A DNA stretch of 64,000 bases from Auanema rhodensis (lineage: Eukaryota > Nematoda > Chromadorea > Rhabditida > Rhabditidae), in the NCBI GenBank assembly GCA_964057225.1, contig OZ059897.1, forward strand, positions 8,990,001-9,054,000. Reading direction: 5' to 3'. The position numbers and the translations under genes were made by a program. The notes beneath the pieces are model-generated. The model was not told the DNA's origin. It made no database searches and saw nothing but the letters and a program-made list of their open reading frames with translations. Each line of letters opens with the position of its first letter. Position 1 is the stretch's first letter. Shown piece by piece: positions 1 through 9,925 of this stretch.

Positions 1-199
1 CGCATCAAAGAAAATGGTTACAATATTTTCCGCACCTCACTATTGTGGCCAATTTGACAATTACGCTGCTACAATGACAGTAAGCATTACCAAATTTATG
101 ATGGTCTATATTAAAACTTTTCAGGTGCACGAGGACCTTGTGTGCAACTTTTTCATCTATAAACCTGTGAACAAAGCTGTGAGAGCTACAACTTCATAA
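1..199 (+). CDS. PP1-like serine/threonine phosphatase, 3' end only
   Basis: This is the C-terminal end of a PPP-family protein phosphatase; the rest lies upstream of the window. Exons are ...-79 and 125-199 with a 45-nt intron, and the stop is TAA at 197-199. The visible part carries the family's C-terminal metal-site region, read as [15 protein letters not shown], where typical PP1 reads SAPNYCGEFDN. It is followed by a strand like PP1's VDETLMCSFQILKP, here [14 protein letters not shown]. The N-to-H and E-to-Q changes in a normally very conserved block suggest one of the divergent, often sperm-enriched PP1 paralogues that nematodes have in number, rather than a core GSP-1/GSP-2 orthologue (inference). 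It is the first gene of the tightly spaced plus-strand cluster and ends 279 bp before mrps-22. Confidence 0.85.
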   Translation, partial: ASKKMVTIFSAPHYCGQFDNYAATMTVSITKFMMVYIKTFQVHEDLVCNFFIYKPVNKAVRATTS

Positions 200-427
200 T
201 CAAAATTATGTATCTGAATAAACTGATGAATTCAAAACATTTGTAATTCCTTTTAAAACAAATAAAATAACATCATAGCTCTAAAACCCTTCTACTATGA
301 TTTACTTCACAAGCTCCGCCTATTTTTCTGCGCTCACCGCTTAGCTATGCACCAACTGCAGATAGCTACTTTTTATAGTGGTTATTTTTCAAATTTTCAT
401 AAAATGGGCTATTACTTATTTGATAAT

Positions 428-447
428 TATATATATATATATATATA
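428..447. repeat. (AT)n microsatellite
   Basis: Short alternating AT run between the phosphatase stop and mrps-22, about 20 bp. No other feature is seen in the 279-bp gap except the acceptor-like site just before mrps-22. Confidence 0.8.
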
Positions 448-463
448 AATTATGTATAAACCA

Positions 464-474
464 ATTCTTTTAAG
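464..474 (+). promoter_or_regulatory. Candidate trans-splice acceptor for mrps-22
   Basis: A pyrimidine-rich ATTCTTTTAAG lies 4 nt before the chosen ATG with no upstream coding exon to join. In nematode operons this is where a spliced leader is added. This is inferred from position only. Confidence 0.45.
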
Positions 475-478
475 GTTA

Positions 479-2114
479 ATGCTTTCCTTCAATCAAACTT
501 TAGGATCTGTAATTAAATGTGGAAAAATTCGAGATTTTAGACAGTTTTCAGCTTGGATTAACAAAGCCAAGTAAGTAGAAACTTTTGTATCTCCAAGAGA
601 CTTGCATTAAGAGCTGATACTGATACTTCAATAACTACAAATATCGATGCAGAAAAACTTTTCATTGATCGAGATGTACAAGCTCTTCTCTCCGACCTCA
701 CAGGCTTAGACTTAGGAGAAAAGGTTGGCATTGCTTTGATTTTTGTATACTAAATTGATATCTAGGTATTCCGTGAAAGAAGAACAGGATATCAACAGAG
801 ATCTCATTTTGCTTTAATGACTGAAGAACGTCTTGAAAAGGTATGCACTTTTGAATGTTATATGTGTAATCAATTTGTTTGAAGACTTTAGAGAAAATGC
901 GTGAAGAAGCTAAGCATTTCTTACAATTTGTACCTTTAAAAGAACCCCGAGATGCCAAAGTTGATATATTGGCTAAAGATTCTGAAATTGAGGGATTTGA
1001 TAAGAGTAAATATGTATTCACAGACATTACTTTCGATGCAACTGATCAGGTATTACATTTATTCTTTTTTTATTGATGTTCTGAATTAGGATCGTACCGT
1101 TGTCGTTCGAGAAGTTGACGGAGTATTACGAACAGCTACACCAGCAGAGCATGATAGAATGAATAGAACTTATTATGAGAAGAGTAATCGTCCCGTTTTC
1201 ACACCTCCTGTGTTTGAGGATCCAAATTTACAGGTTTTCTTTGTTAATAAATCTTAGTTTATATCTCATTTTAGAATGCTTTGAACCGAGATGATCATGA
1301 ATTCGTCCTTGATTGGGCTTGCTGGTTTTATGAACCTGATGATCCAACTTACGTTAGAGTAAGTATTAATGGTTATTGATTTTTCTTAACATTTTATTCA
1401 GCTTTGTCAAGATGTTTTTGATAGAATAGTTGAAACACAGAAGTTTGATGTTCTTCACTCCACAAGGCACTTCGGATCTTTTGTGTTTTATTTGGCTCTG
1501 AATGGAAATATTCCACCTCTTCTTAACCATCTAGGAGGAAAAGGAAGGTTAGAATTTTTTTAAAATAGAAATCGGAACTATTTTGTGATATTAGATTGAG
1601 AGATTGTGCCAATTTGATCCGTCTTCAAAAAACATTACATCCAAATTGGAGAGTTATTATAACCAGCAGCGATTCAGATGAAAAAATTGTGAGAGACTAT
1701 TTGAAAGAGGTTTGATTTTCACTAAATGTTTTTTATTTTTCAACTTTCTTCAGAACAACCGTCATCGTGATCAGTTAAAAGACTTATCTGCTTTCTTGAA
1801 AGATGGCACGGTAAAGGCTGAGAAAAAACCCAAAAAAACAAATTTACACAAGAAGTCAAATCCTAAACAGGCATATATTTTTTCTCTCTGTTTCTTAGCT
1901 ATAATTATATTTAAAGGTATCTGTTAATGCTTCCAATGTTAATTCTACCGATGGACCACTAGGAGAGATGAGCGAGGAATATAAAGTGAAAGTATGTTTC
2001 CCATTCTAATTTTTTCCATTTTATTTCGAATTGTTGCAGATTGTTAAAGATGAAGATGGTTTAAGCAATGAAAAACAAGGACGTGGTGATAATAATAACA
2101 AGAATAAAAAATAA
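479..2114 (+). CDS. mrps-22: Mitochondrial small ribosomal subunit protein mS22 (MRPS22)
   Basis: Component of the 28S mitoribosomal subunit. Exons: 479-570, 600-723, 766-840, 885-1049, 1090-1233, 1275-1358, 1402-1547, 1595-1709, 1754-1870, 1917-1991, 2040-2114; about 403 aa. Recognised from colinear matches to animal MRPS22: RDVQALLSDLTGLDL, KYVFTDITF, DRTVVVREVDGVLR, KFDVLHSTRHFG and ANLIRLQKTLHP. The first exon is basic and hydroxylated (MLSFNQTLGS...), as expected of a mitochondrial presequence. The C-terminus is a Lys/Asn-rich tail. Oddities: intron 1 (571-599) is only 29 nt but must be removed to avoid a stop, and intron 9 (1871-1916) begins with GC rather than GT. It is likely the first or second gene of a polycistronic unit with algn-9 212 bp downstream. 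Confidence 0.92.
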
Positions 2115-2304
2115 GGAAGTTTATCGAACTTTTTAGTTTGTATATTGTAGAACTTTGCTCACTAGGTAGGACATTTATGTTTATTATGACTGTTGTTGTT
2201 ATTTTTGTTGATTTTAAGCAAGATTTATTTATCAAATTGTTTTCCTGCGAAATAAGTCATATCTATGATCCATACTTATTTATGTATTTTCATTTTATTT
2301 CACT

Positions 2305-2315
2305 TTCATACTTAG
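2305..2315 (+). promoter_or_regulatory. Candidate trans-splice acceptor for algn-9
   Basis: A TTTCATACTTAG site lies about 12 nt upstream of the algn-9 ATG and about 190 bp after the mrps-22 stop. It fits SL addition to a downstream operon gene, by position only. Confidence 0.45.
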
Positions 2316-2326
2316 ATCTTAATTGC

Positions 2327-4924
2327 ATGGGGAGAAAGAACATTTCGTCTATTAGGAGGGCCTCAAACAGGGGTGATAAACCTGCTAATTCGGATTATGC
2401 TCCAATGTAAGTTTTTAAACATACTTTTTGTTTCTCTAAATGTTATTGTTTTTAGCGCCAGAAGCTCTGAAAAAAAAGTAGTCCCAACTCCCAGGGAAAG
2501 TTTTAAAAAGCTTTATTCTAATTCCGAAAATGATGAGTCTGTTTGGGTTCCGGGGCCCAATGCTGTTATAAAGGTAAAATTATTGCAATTTGATGTAAAT
2601 ACGTTTAGTTTAGTTTATGGCCTCTCTCCGTCTTTGTTCGGCCATGTGGGGTATCATTGGAGATTGCGATGAGGTAAAACTCTCTTTTTTTTCATTTTTT
2701 GATGATAGTGGTTAGGTATATAACTATTGGGAACCGCTACATTTACTTACATATGGAGAAGGATTTCAAACATGGGAATATTCTCCACTTTATGCCATAA
2801 GGTATGAGTATTTAAACGTAGTTTTTTAAATATAATTTTTTAAATTCTTTATAGATCATATTTATATATTTATTTGCATTACATTCCTGCTAATGTTTTT
2901 GCACAACTCTTTCCAACATCGAAAATTGCTGTCTTTGTCTGTATGAGGTGCATATTGGGTATTATCTGTTTATCTGCCGAGTATATATTATTCCGAGCTA
3001 TTTGCGATAGGTTTATCCGAAGTTTAGTTGTAATTATTCTCATATTTTATTAATTAAGGCTTGGTAATAGCATCGGCAGATTTTTTGTACTACTCTCCAT
3101 CATATCAGCCGGAATGTTCATATCATGGTTGTTTAAAATTTCGTTTATTTTTCATCGTGTTATTTAAAGTACTGCTTTCCTTCCATCTACATTTGCAATG
3201 GTGATGAATATGCTAGCAACAGCATATTTTCTCAGAGAACAATGGTAAAACGTTAAAAATTAAAAAATTATAGAAAATTAATTTTAGGCTGGCAGCTATT
3301 TATTTCACGGCATGTTCAGCTTTAATTGGGTGGCCATTTGCTGCCATGTTAGGTCTACCCATTGTCGTTCACATGGTGTTCATTCGTCCAAAGTGAGTTG
3401 CTTATTACATCAGTTTTACATTAGTTCACTATCTTAGGGAATTAGCTGCTCAGTTCATATACTATTCACTTTTATCTGGGCTTGTCATTTTGTCTTTATT
3501 ATTCACCACTGACACTTATTATTATGGAAAACATGTGCTGGTATTTTTCACGTCTATTTTGTCAAATGTTGATCCGACGTGTTTCAGGCTCCCTTAAATA
3601 TTGTTCTCTATAACGTTTTCTCTGGACATGGTCCTGATCTTTATGGTGTTGAACCATTTTCGTTTTATGTGAAGAATCTTTTACTCAATTGGAACGTTGC
3701 CATTGTTTTTGCAATACTAGGTGTTCCTTTATGCGCAATTGCGTTATACAAAACTAGTAAGAAAAGTCACACAGAAAAGCCTATTCTTGGTCTTTGTAAG
3801 TTTATGATATATATATATAGTTTATGATATATATATTATAGATCCCTCATTTTGGAGAAGCATAGCTCCTGTTTTATTAATGTTTTTGGGCCTCTTTGCT
3901 TGGTGTCTCGTGTTTTTCACGCAACCCCACAAGGAAGAAAGATTCATGTTCCCTATTTATCCTCTCATTGCGGTTTTTGCAGCTATTGGTTTAGATGCTT
4001 CTCAACGGTACTTCCTGACAAGTTGTCAGATTACGTTTGCTGTTTTATTTCAGACTTCTTGCCTCTTTCACACCTAGTTTGAAACAAACGATCTGGCTTA
4101 TTGTATTAATTTTCACTTGCCTGTCTTTGTCTCGAGCATATGCTCTTCAAAATAATTATGGAGCTCATATCGAGGTAAAAATATTTAAATACCTTTTCCT
4201 ATTTTCTGATTTATATACAGGTTTACAAAAGTTTGAACGAACATTTTGCCACTGGAGAAACAAAGAGAGATTTTGGTGGCCGTGTTGTGAGTTGAAATAC
4301 TTTACTGATGTAGCTGATGTATTATTTTAGGATCCCATACGTGTTTGTGTTGGGAAAGAGTGGCACAGATTTCCTTCTTCATTTTTCCTACCTGAAGTTG
4401 TTCAAGACCGAGGAAATCATACTCGAAGTATTTTATATTTTGTTTTGTGGCTTAATTTATCTTATCGTAGGTGTGAAACTATTTTTCTTGAAAAGTGAAT
4501 TCCGTGGGCTTCTTCCAAAGTATTATCCAAAAGGTAAATTACCGGCTATCACTAAAACCATTCCAACGGAAATGAATGATTTGAACCAAGAAGAAACTAG
4601 CAGGTATTATCATATTTTCTGTTGACATTTATTCCTCATTCGCTTTCAGATATGTTTCTTTTGATTCCTGCGAATATCTGGTTGATTTAGAATTGCCAAC
4701 TGAATTCAACACTAAACTAGAACCCAATTACGGCTTGAAAGTAAGTTTAACCTTTGCTTCAATTTTACAATTTTTTACTTCAGACTGATTCTCTTAAAAA
4801 AGTCGCTTGTCATCCTTTCATGATTCAATCTAAGTCTCACTGGCTTTATCGTGCCTTTTATGTACCATTCCTATCATCAAAGTATTTGACATTTGGATCA
4901 TATTGCTTGTACCAAAAGATGTAA
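2327..4924 (+). CDS. algn-9: ALG9-type alpha-1,2-mannosyltransferase
   Basis: GT22-family ER mannosyltransferase that adds alpha-1,2-mannose from dolichol-P-mannose to the lipid-linked oligosaccharide for N-glycosylation. Exons: 2327-2406, 2456-2573, 2614-2673, 2716-2801, 2855-3010, 3059-3127, 3170-3244, 3288-3392, 3438-3540, 3588-3795, 3842-4007, 4054-4174, 4221-4286, 4331-4427, 4471-4603, 4650-4740, 4784-4924; about 624 aa (human ALG9 is about 611). Diagnostic sequences are the luminal acidic motif in GDCDEVYNYWEP with GEGFQTWEYSP, the GT22 motif HKEERF around residue 380, VCVGKEWHRFPSSFFLP, and the late SEFRG...MNDLNQEETSRY and YRAFYVPFLS blocks. Many hydrophobic segments indicate a multipass membrane enzyme. 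The intron at 4428-4470 was placed by phase and by the SEFRG match. It lies between mrps-22 and crn-3 in the same orientation. Confidence 0.93.
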
Positions 4925-5230
4925 CTAAAATTGTATTTTGTTTTTTAAAGCTTTATTAGGTTTGTTATTTTGTTAACTTCTGTTATATTAGAAAGTGATT
5001 AGCTAAAATATAATTTTATTTTTACTTGAAGCTTAATTTATTCTTGTATTTGTACAACATCCTCTGTTTCTAAGTCTGATTTTTATTAGTGCCGGTTAAC
5101 TTCTCACTTGTCTTATCGCTCTTTTATATATTTTTTCCATATAAATTCGGGTTATTTTATGGATTTATCCAATTTGATGAGTTGATTTCTCCATTTACTA
5201 CTGTTTACCATATTCATTTTAATTATTCTT

Positions 5231-5245
5231 TTTTTTTCAATTAAG
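5231..5245 (+). promoter_or_regulatory. Candidate trans-splice acceptor for crn-3
   Basis: A T-rich stretch ending CAATTAAG lies immediately before the start codon at 5247. It has no upstream exon to join, so it is a plausible SL acceptor. Confidence 0.45.
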
Positions 5246-5246
5246 A

Positions 5247-8200
5247 ATGTCGGCAGAGGACAGCAGAAATGTTGATGCTGATACTACACAAAGAGATGAA
5301 AAGGATAAAGCTATAGCTAAGGTTGTCTAGTTTTCTATGTGTTTATATTGACTTGTTTACTTAGGTTTGTATGGATAAAGGAGCTATTTTAGTAAGATCA
5401 ACTATTGGAATGCCACGAAGGGGAGGAGAATTTGAATTATGCAATTCCTTTCCTATGTTTAATCAATATATTGAACAACAGAAAGAAAGATTATATAAAA
5501 TGCAAGTTTCTTGAATTCATGTAGTAGTATTAGTTTTCTTGTTTAGATTATCAGAAACATTGAAAGTTGCTGGCTCACCCGTACGACTGCCTAAAGATGC
5601 TACTTTAAATACTTACATTGATTTGATGGTAACGGCAAATGATAATATTGCCGAGAGAGCTGTAAGTTCTAAGGCTGCTTTATATTTCAATGCTTCTATA
5701 ATTAGGGTGTTCTTATGGATGTACTAGAACGAGCTGGTCGTGATGAGGCAGTCAAAGTTCCCAAAGTAATTGTGGGTGCTGAATCAACTAAAAGAGGTTT
5801 TTCTATTATTTGTATGAAATATTAACTTATATTGTTTTTTTCAGCTGAAGGCATGAAAGTACTAAGCACTGACGTTTACTCATCCATTGCTGAACGATTG
5901 AGAGCAGCTCATGAAGAGAAAGAAAGTATTAAGAGTAGAAATTCGGTAATACATGTAGTATCGTAGTTTATCACAATATACTTACTGCAGACACATGTGG
6001 CTAAACCTCAAAAAGAATTTGGCTTTGGCGAATTAATAGATAACTCAAACAAACCCTTCTCATCTAAATTAGTGGTCAAACATAATAGTCGACAACAGAG
6101 GGATTCCGGTATCAAAATTACTGATTGTGATGGAGAAGTGTAATTTTTGTATTAATTTCTTTGTATATACTTTTTGAAATCTTCCAGGTCAAAGTGGGCA
6201 GTTCAATTTTCTGAAGAAGACCATCCTTATCGAGTAGAATTAGAACATTTTGTACCTCCATCACATCAAATGGACTCGAAAGAGTGTGTGGTATGCCTTT
6301 ATTTTTGAGTAATATTTTAAAAATTATCTTTATAGAAGTATAAACCAATTGATGAAACAATTGCGACATACGTAAATACAAATGAAGGATTAGAAAAGTT
6401 GGTAGAAACATTGAATAATGTTAAAGAATTCGCGATGGATGTCGAGGTAACCTATAATCTTGAATAGCCGTTTTTATGCATTCATTTTCTAGCATCACTC
6501 TACTAGATCATATTTGGGTATTTCATGTTTGATTCAAATATCTACAAGAGACACTGATTACATAATTGATCCTTTCCCCATATGGAAAGAAATGCATAAA
6601 TTGAATGAGCCATGTACCAATCCGAATATATTGAAGGTTTTCTTTTTTTAATTTAGTTACGGAAATGTAAACATTATTTAAGGTTCTTCATGGAGCTTCT
6701 TCGGATGTTGAATGGCTGCAAAGAGATTTTGGTATTTATCTAGTCAATATGTTTGATACTTACAATGCTATGCAAAAGTTGGAATTTGCCAAATTCTCCC
6801 TTGCTTATCTTGTTCAAACCTTTTGTAATGTAACTTTAAATAAGCAATACCAAATGTCAGACTGGAGAGTACGGTATGAGTTTGAATATGTAACATATAT
6901 ATTTTTTTGTATTTTAGTCCTATTACTCCTGCACAATTGCAGTATGCTCAAAGTGATACTCATTATCTTTTGTACTGTTATGATCAACTAAGGGAAGATC
7001 TACTTGCCAAGGGTAATTCTATGAAAAATTTACTCACATCTGTTTATAATGATGGTAGAATTACATGCTCTAAGGTAAATAATTTGTTGTTTTATGTATT
7101 TTATGTTGTTGTTCAAGGTGTATTTAAAACCCGATTTCGATGCTCTTGGATATGAAAAATTATTAGGTTCCCGTAGACGATTTAATAGCCAGCAGGTAAA
7201 CTTTTCAGAAGTAAAATTTCATTTTCATTTCTCAAAAATATTTGAAGGTTTATGCTCTTGCCGAACTGTGGAAATGGAGAGATCAAATTGCTAGGCAAGA
7301 AGATGAATCGTCAGCTCACGTTCTTCCGGACCATATGATGTTACACATGGCTGAGGTAGATAAAAGAACATATTCTATAAGTAATCATATAATTTTATTT
7401 TAGAGTCTTCCTAGAGATGTTCAGGGTATTTATGCTTGTTGCAGCCCAATTCCATTGCTTGTCAAGCAATATGGTTTAGATATTCATAGGTTTGTTTTTA
7501 TTAACCTATTTAAAATATTCTTTTTTTTTTACAGAATTATCTATGCTGCCCGTGATAAGCCAATTGAAAAATCTTTTGCTCAGGATAAAGCATCTCGTGG
7601 TGAAGAAGAAAGTATATTGCAGAGTATTATTGACAAACAAAATAGGATGACACATGTGAAATCTGTTCTTAGGTATATCAACTTATTTTGCAATTATCAA
7701 GGAAGATACTCATTTAGATGCAATATTGATTTCACTCATAGTCGATTTGATGAAGAAGTCGGAGTAAATAAAGACTTTTGTAACAATGGTGAAGTTACTG
7801 TTAAACCGGACAGCGATACATTCTTGCATTTCCTGAGTAAAGACACAAATTCTGTGAACCAAGTTCTTCTTGATGATGCTGTAAGAATACATTTATTTTT
7901 TTTAGTTAAGTTTGATGAGTTTAGGTTCGAAATACTGATACACAGAAAAAAGTTCATACTAAGCTCGATGCTTGGGCCTCTCCTTTCGAATTGTATACAC
8001 TAGCCATAAAGGAAGCAGCTAAACGAGAGGTAAGAATAAATTTCCTCGGATTTAATGTTTCATTTAAATTTATTTTTTAGAAGGAGCTTGCTGCTATAAA
8101 GAAAGATACTCCAGACACAACAGCAAAGAAAATGTATTCCCATCATGACCCTGTTATTTCCCGACTTCCTGTTGTACGAGAGCAGGTATACTGTTTTGTA

Positions 8201-8810
8201 AAATAGTTATTAGAAAGTTTTTATAGGATCTTAATGAAGATAATATTGACTTGGCGGATAGATCTGAAGGGGAAAATGATGACGAAGTTAATACTCGCCA
8301 AACTGCTAGCAAGTACACTGATGATCAAATTCTTACCAAAAAAGCACTCAAAAGACAACGTAAAATTGTGAGTTTTTTTAGTGTTCCTTCAATCTCTTCT
8401 TGTTTTTCATTGTTTGAATTAACCTGCTATTGTTTAGAATCGTGAAGGTGCTGATATGAGAACTGATTTGGATCTTCCATTGGAAACTAATGGTTCGGAA
8501 GATGTTGAAAAGCCTAGCTACTCCAAACGAATAAAGAATGATCAAGATGAGGAAGAGGAGAAACGAAATCTTGAACCAGTTGACTACTCTCAGTATGATC
8601 CTTCTATGTTTAGTAAGTGTAATGTACGGTATAGTATTTTTAAATTGATATTCTATAGATCAGAAAAAGTCACGAGGTGATAATACATTCGATCCCTTCA
8701 ATCAGAAATTCCGCTTGGAAAAGAGCAAGAGGAATAATCAAAGAAGGGGAAGAGGTGGTTTTAATAGAATGGGCACAATGTCTACTGGATATAAACCTGA
8801 AAAGAAGTGA
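5247..8810 (+). CDS. crn-3: Exosome-associated 3'-5' exoribonuclease EXOSC10/Rrp6
   Basis: Nuclear exosome nuclease that trims 5.8S, sn/snoRNA and other RNAs. Exons: 5247-5321, 5365-5501, 5547-5661, 5706-5796, 5845-5945, 5991-6139, 6188-6290, 6336-6446, 6493-6636, 6683-6873, 6918-7074, 7118-7195, 7248-7355, 7404-7489, 7535-7672, 7742-7880, 7925-8029, 8081-8185, 8227-8367, 8438-8612, 8659-8810; about 866 aa. The DEDD-Y catalytic motifs are intact: AMDVEHHSTRSYLG (D, E), HGASSDVEWLQ (D) and YAQSDTHYLLYCYD (Y, D). An N-terminal PMC2NT-like region (FPMFNQYIEQQ) precedes them. An HRDC region follows (FNSQQVYALAELWKWRDQ), then a charged, Arg/Gly-rich tail. Intron 2 has a GC donor. The 69-nt segment 7673-7741 is open in frame and may be an intron or coding. 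Confidence 0.93.
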
Positions 8811-8997
8811 TTTACTCACTTTGGTTCTAGATTACTATGGATTATTGTTGAAAATGGTTAATCTTATATTGTTGTTGTTGTTTTTCGTTGTTTGTTATAA
8901 TTTGTATACCATAAATTTAAGATTCAATACGTTTTCTTAATCGTTTAAGTTGCAACATAGCCTTCATATTTTCTACATTACTACATATTAATGTTAA

Positions 8998-9011
8998 CTT
9001 TTTATCAATAG
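8998..9011 (+). promoter_or_regulatory. Candidate trans-splice acceptor for crn-5
   Basis: CTTTTTATCAATAG sits directly against the ATG at 9012, 200 bp after the crn-3 stop. The placement matches a downstream operon gene receiving a spliced leader with almost no 5' UTR. Confidence 0.5.
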
Positions 9012-9925
9012 ATGGCCGAAAATGTTCGCGGACAGTTGAGACCTATGAAATGTACTGTAGATTTCCTAGAAAGAGCTGATGGTTCTTGTTCTTATTCACA
9101 AGGTTGTACGACAGTATGGGCTAGTGCTAATGGCCCAGGTGGGTGACAGAACGTTGCCAGTGATAATTAGTTATGGCTATTTAGGGGATGTACATGTTAC
9201 ACGACGAGAAAATGATAGAATGCATATAGATGTTAGCTTCAGAAAAACTGATGGTGATTGTCAGCATCATAAGGTAAACGTTTAAGGTTTTAGTTGTGAA
9301 ATTAAAATGTTACAGCTTAATAACATATTAGAATCTGCAATTTCCAACGTTGTTCATGTTAAGTTATTCCCAAGATGTTGCCTAACAGTAAGTTTTAATT
9401 TAGTTTTGAATTGGTGTTTTTTTGTGATGTTAAGGTTGATTTTGTGTTTTTAAGGTAACGGTGCATAGTTTACAAGTTGACGGAAGTATTGGAGCTGCTG
9501 CTCTTACTGCTGCCGGCCTAGCTATACTAGATAATGGAGTATCCTGCAGGTTCCACAGGATAATAAATTAAATTGAATTATAAAATTTGAATTTAGAGCA
9601 CCTTTCTGCGGTGTTCAAGTAGTTCGTGTGAAAGGAGAGTTAATACTTGATCCTGATCAAAAAGCTGAAACTGCAGCAGATTGTTCGTTTTTGTTCGCTA
9701 TGGAGAAATGTGTTGAGGTATATCGTACTCCGAATTCTCAGGAGCAGACAATTGTTTTAGGGAAAAATAGCTGTGTTATGCTCTGATTGCGTTGGACCTT
9801 TCACTTTAGATGAATATGGAAAAGCTTTAACATTAGCGACTAGTGCTGCTCAAGATATTTTCTCCTTCTATCACGAGACCTTCCAGCAAAAACTTAGTGT
9901 AGGGGGTTTCGTCTCCAAAACATAA
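9012..9925 (+). CDS. crn-5: Exosome core RNase PH-like subunit EXOSC5/Rrp46
   Basis: Hexamer-ring subunit of the RNA exosome, with an RNase PH fold that is generally non-catalytic in animals. Exons: 9012-9138, 9185-9273, 9316-9387, 9455-9549, 9597-9717, 9761-9925; about 222 aa (human EXOSC5 is about 235). Family features are the N-terminal LRPMKCTVDFLERADGSC and QGCTTVWASANGPG strand-loop, the central VHSLQVDGSIGAAALTAAGLA with the helix before it, then DNGVSCRAPFCGVQV and a C-terminal LCSDCVGPFTLDEY block. The start is set by homology and by the adjacent acceptor. The gene directly follows crn-3, whose product also acts with the exosome, so co-transcription would couple two exosome parts. 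C. elegans crn-5 is also reported to act in apoptotic DNA degradation (family knowledge). Confidence 0.92.
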
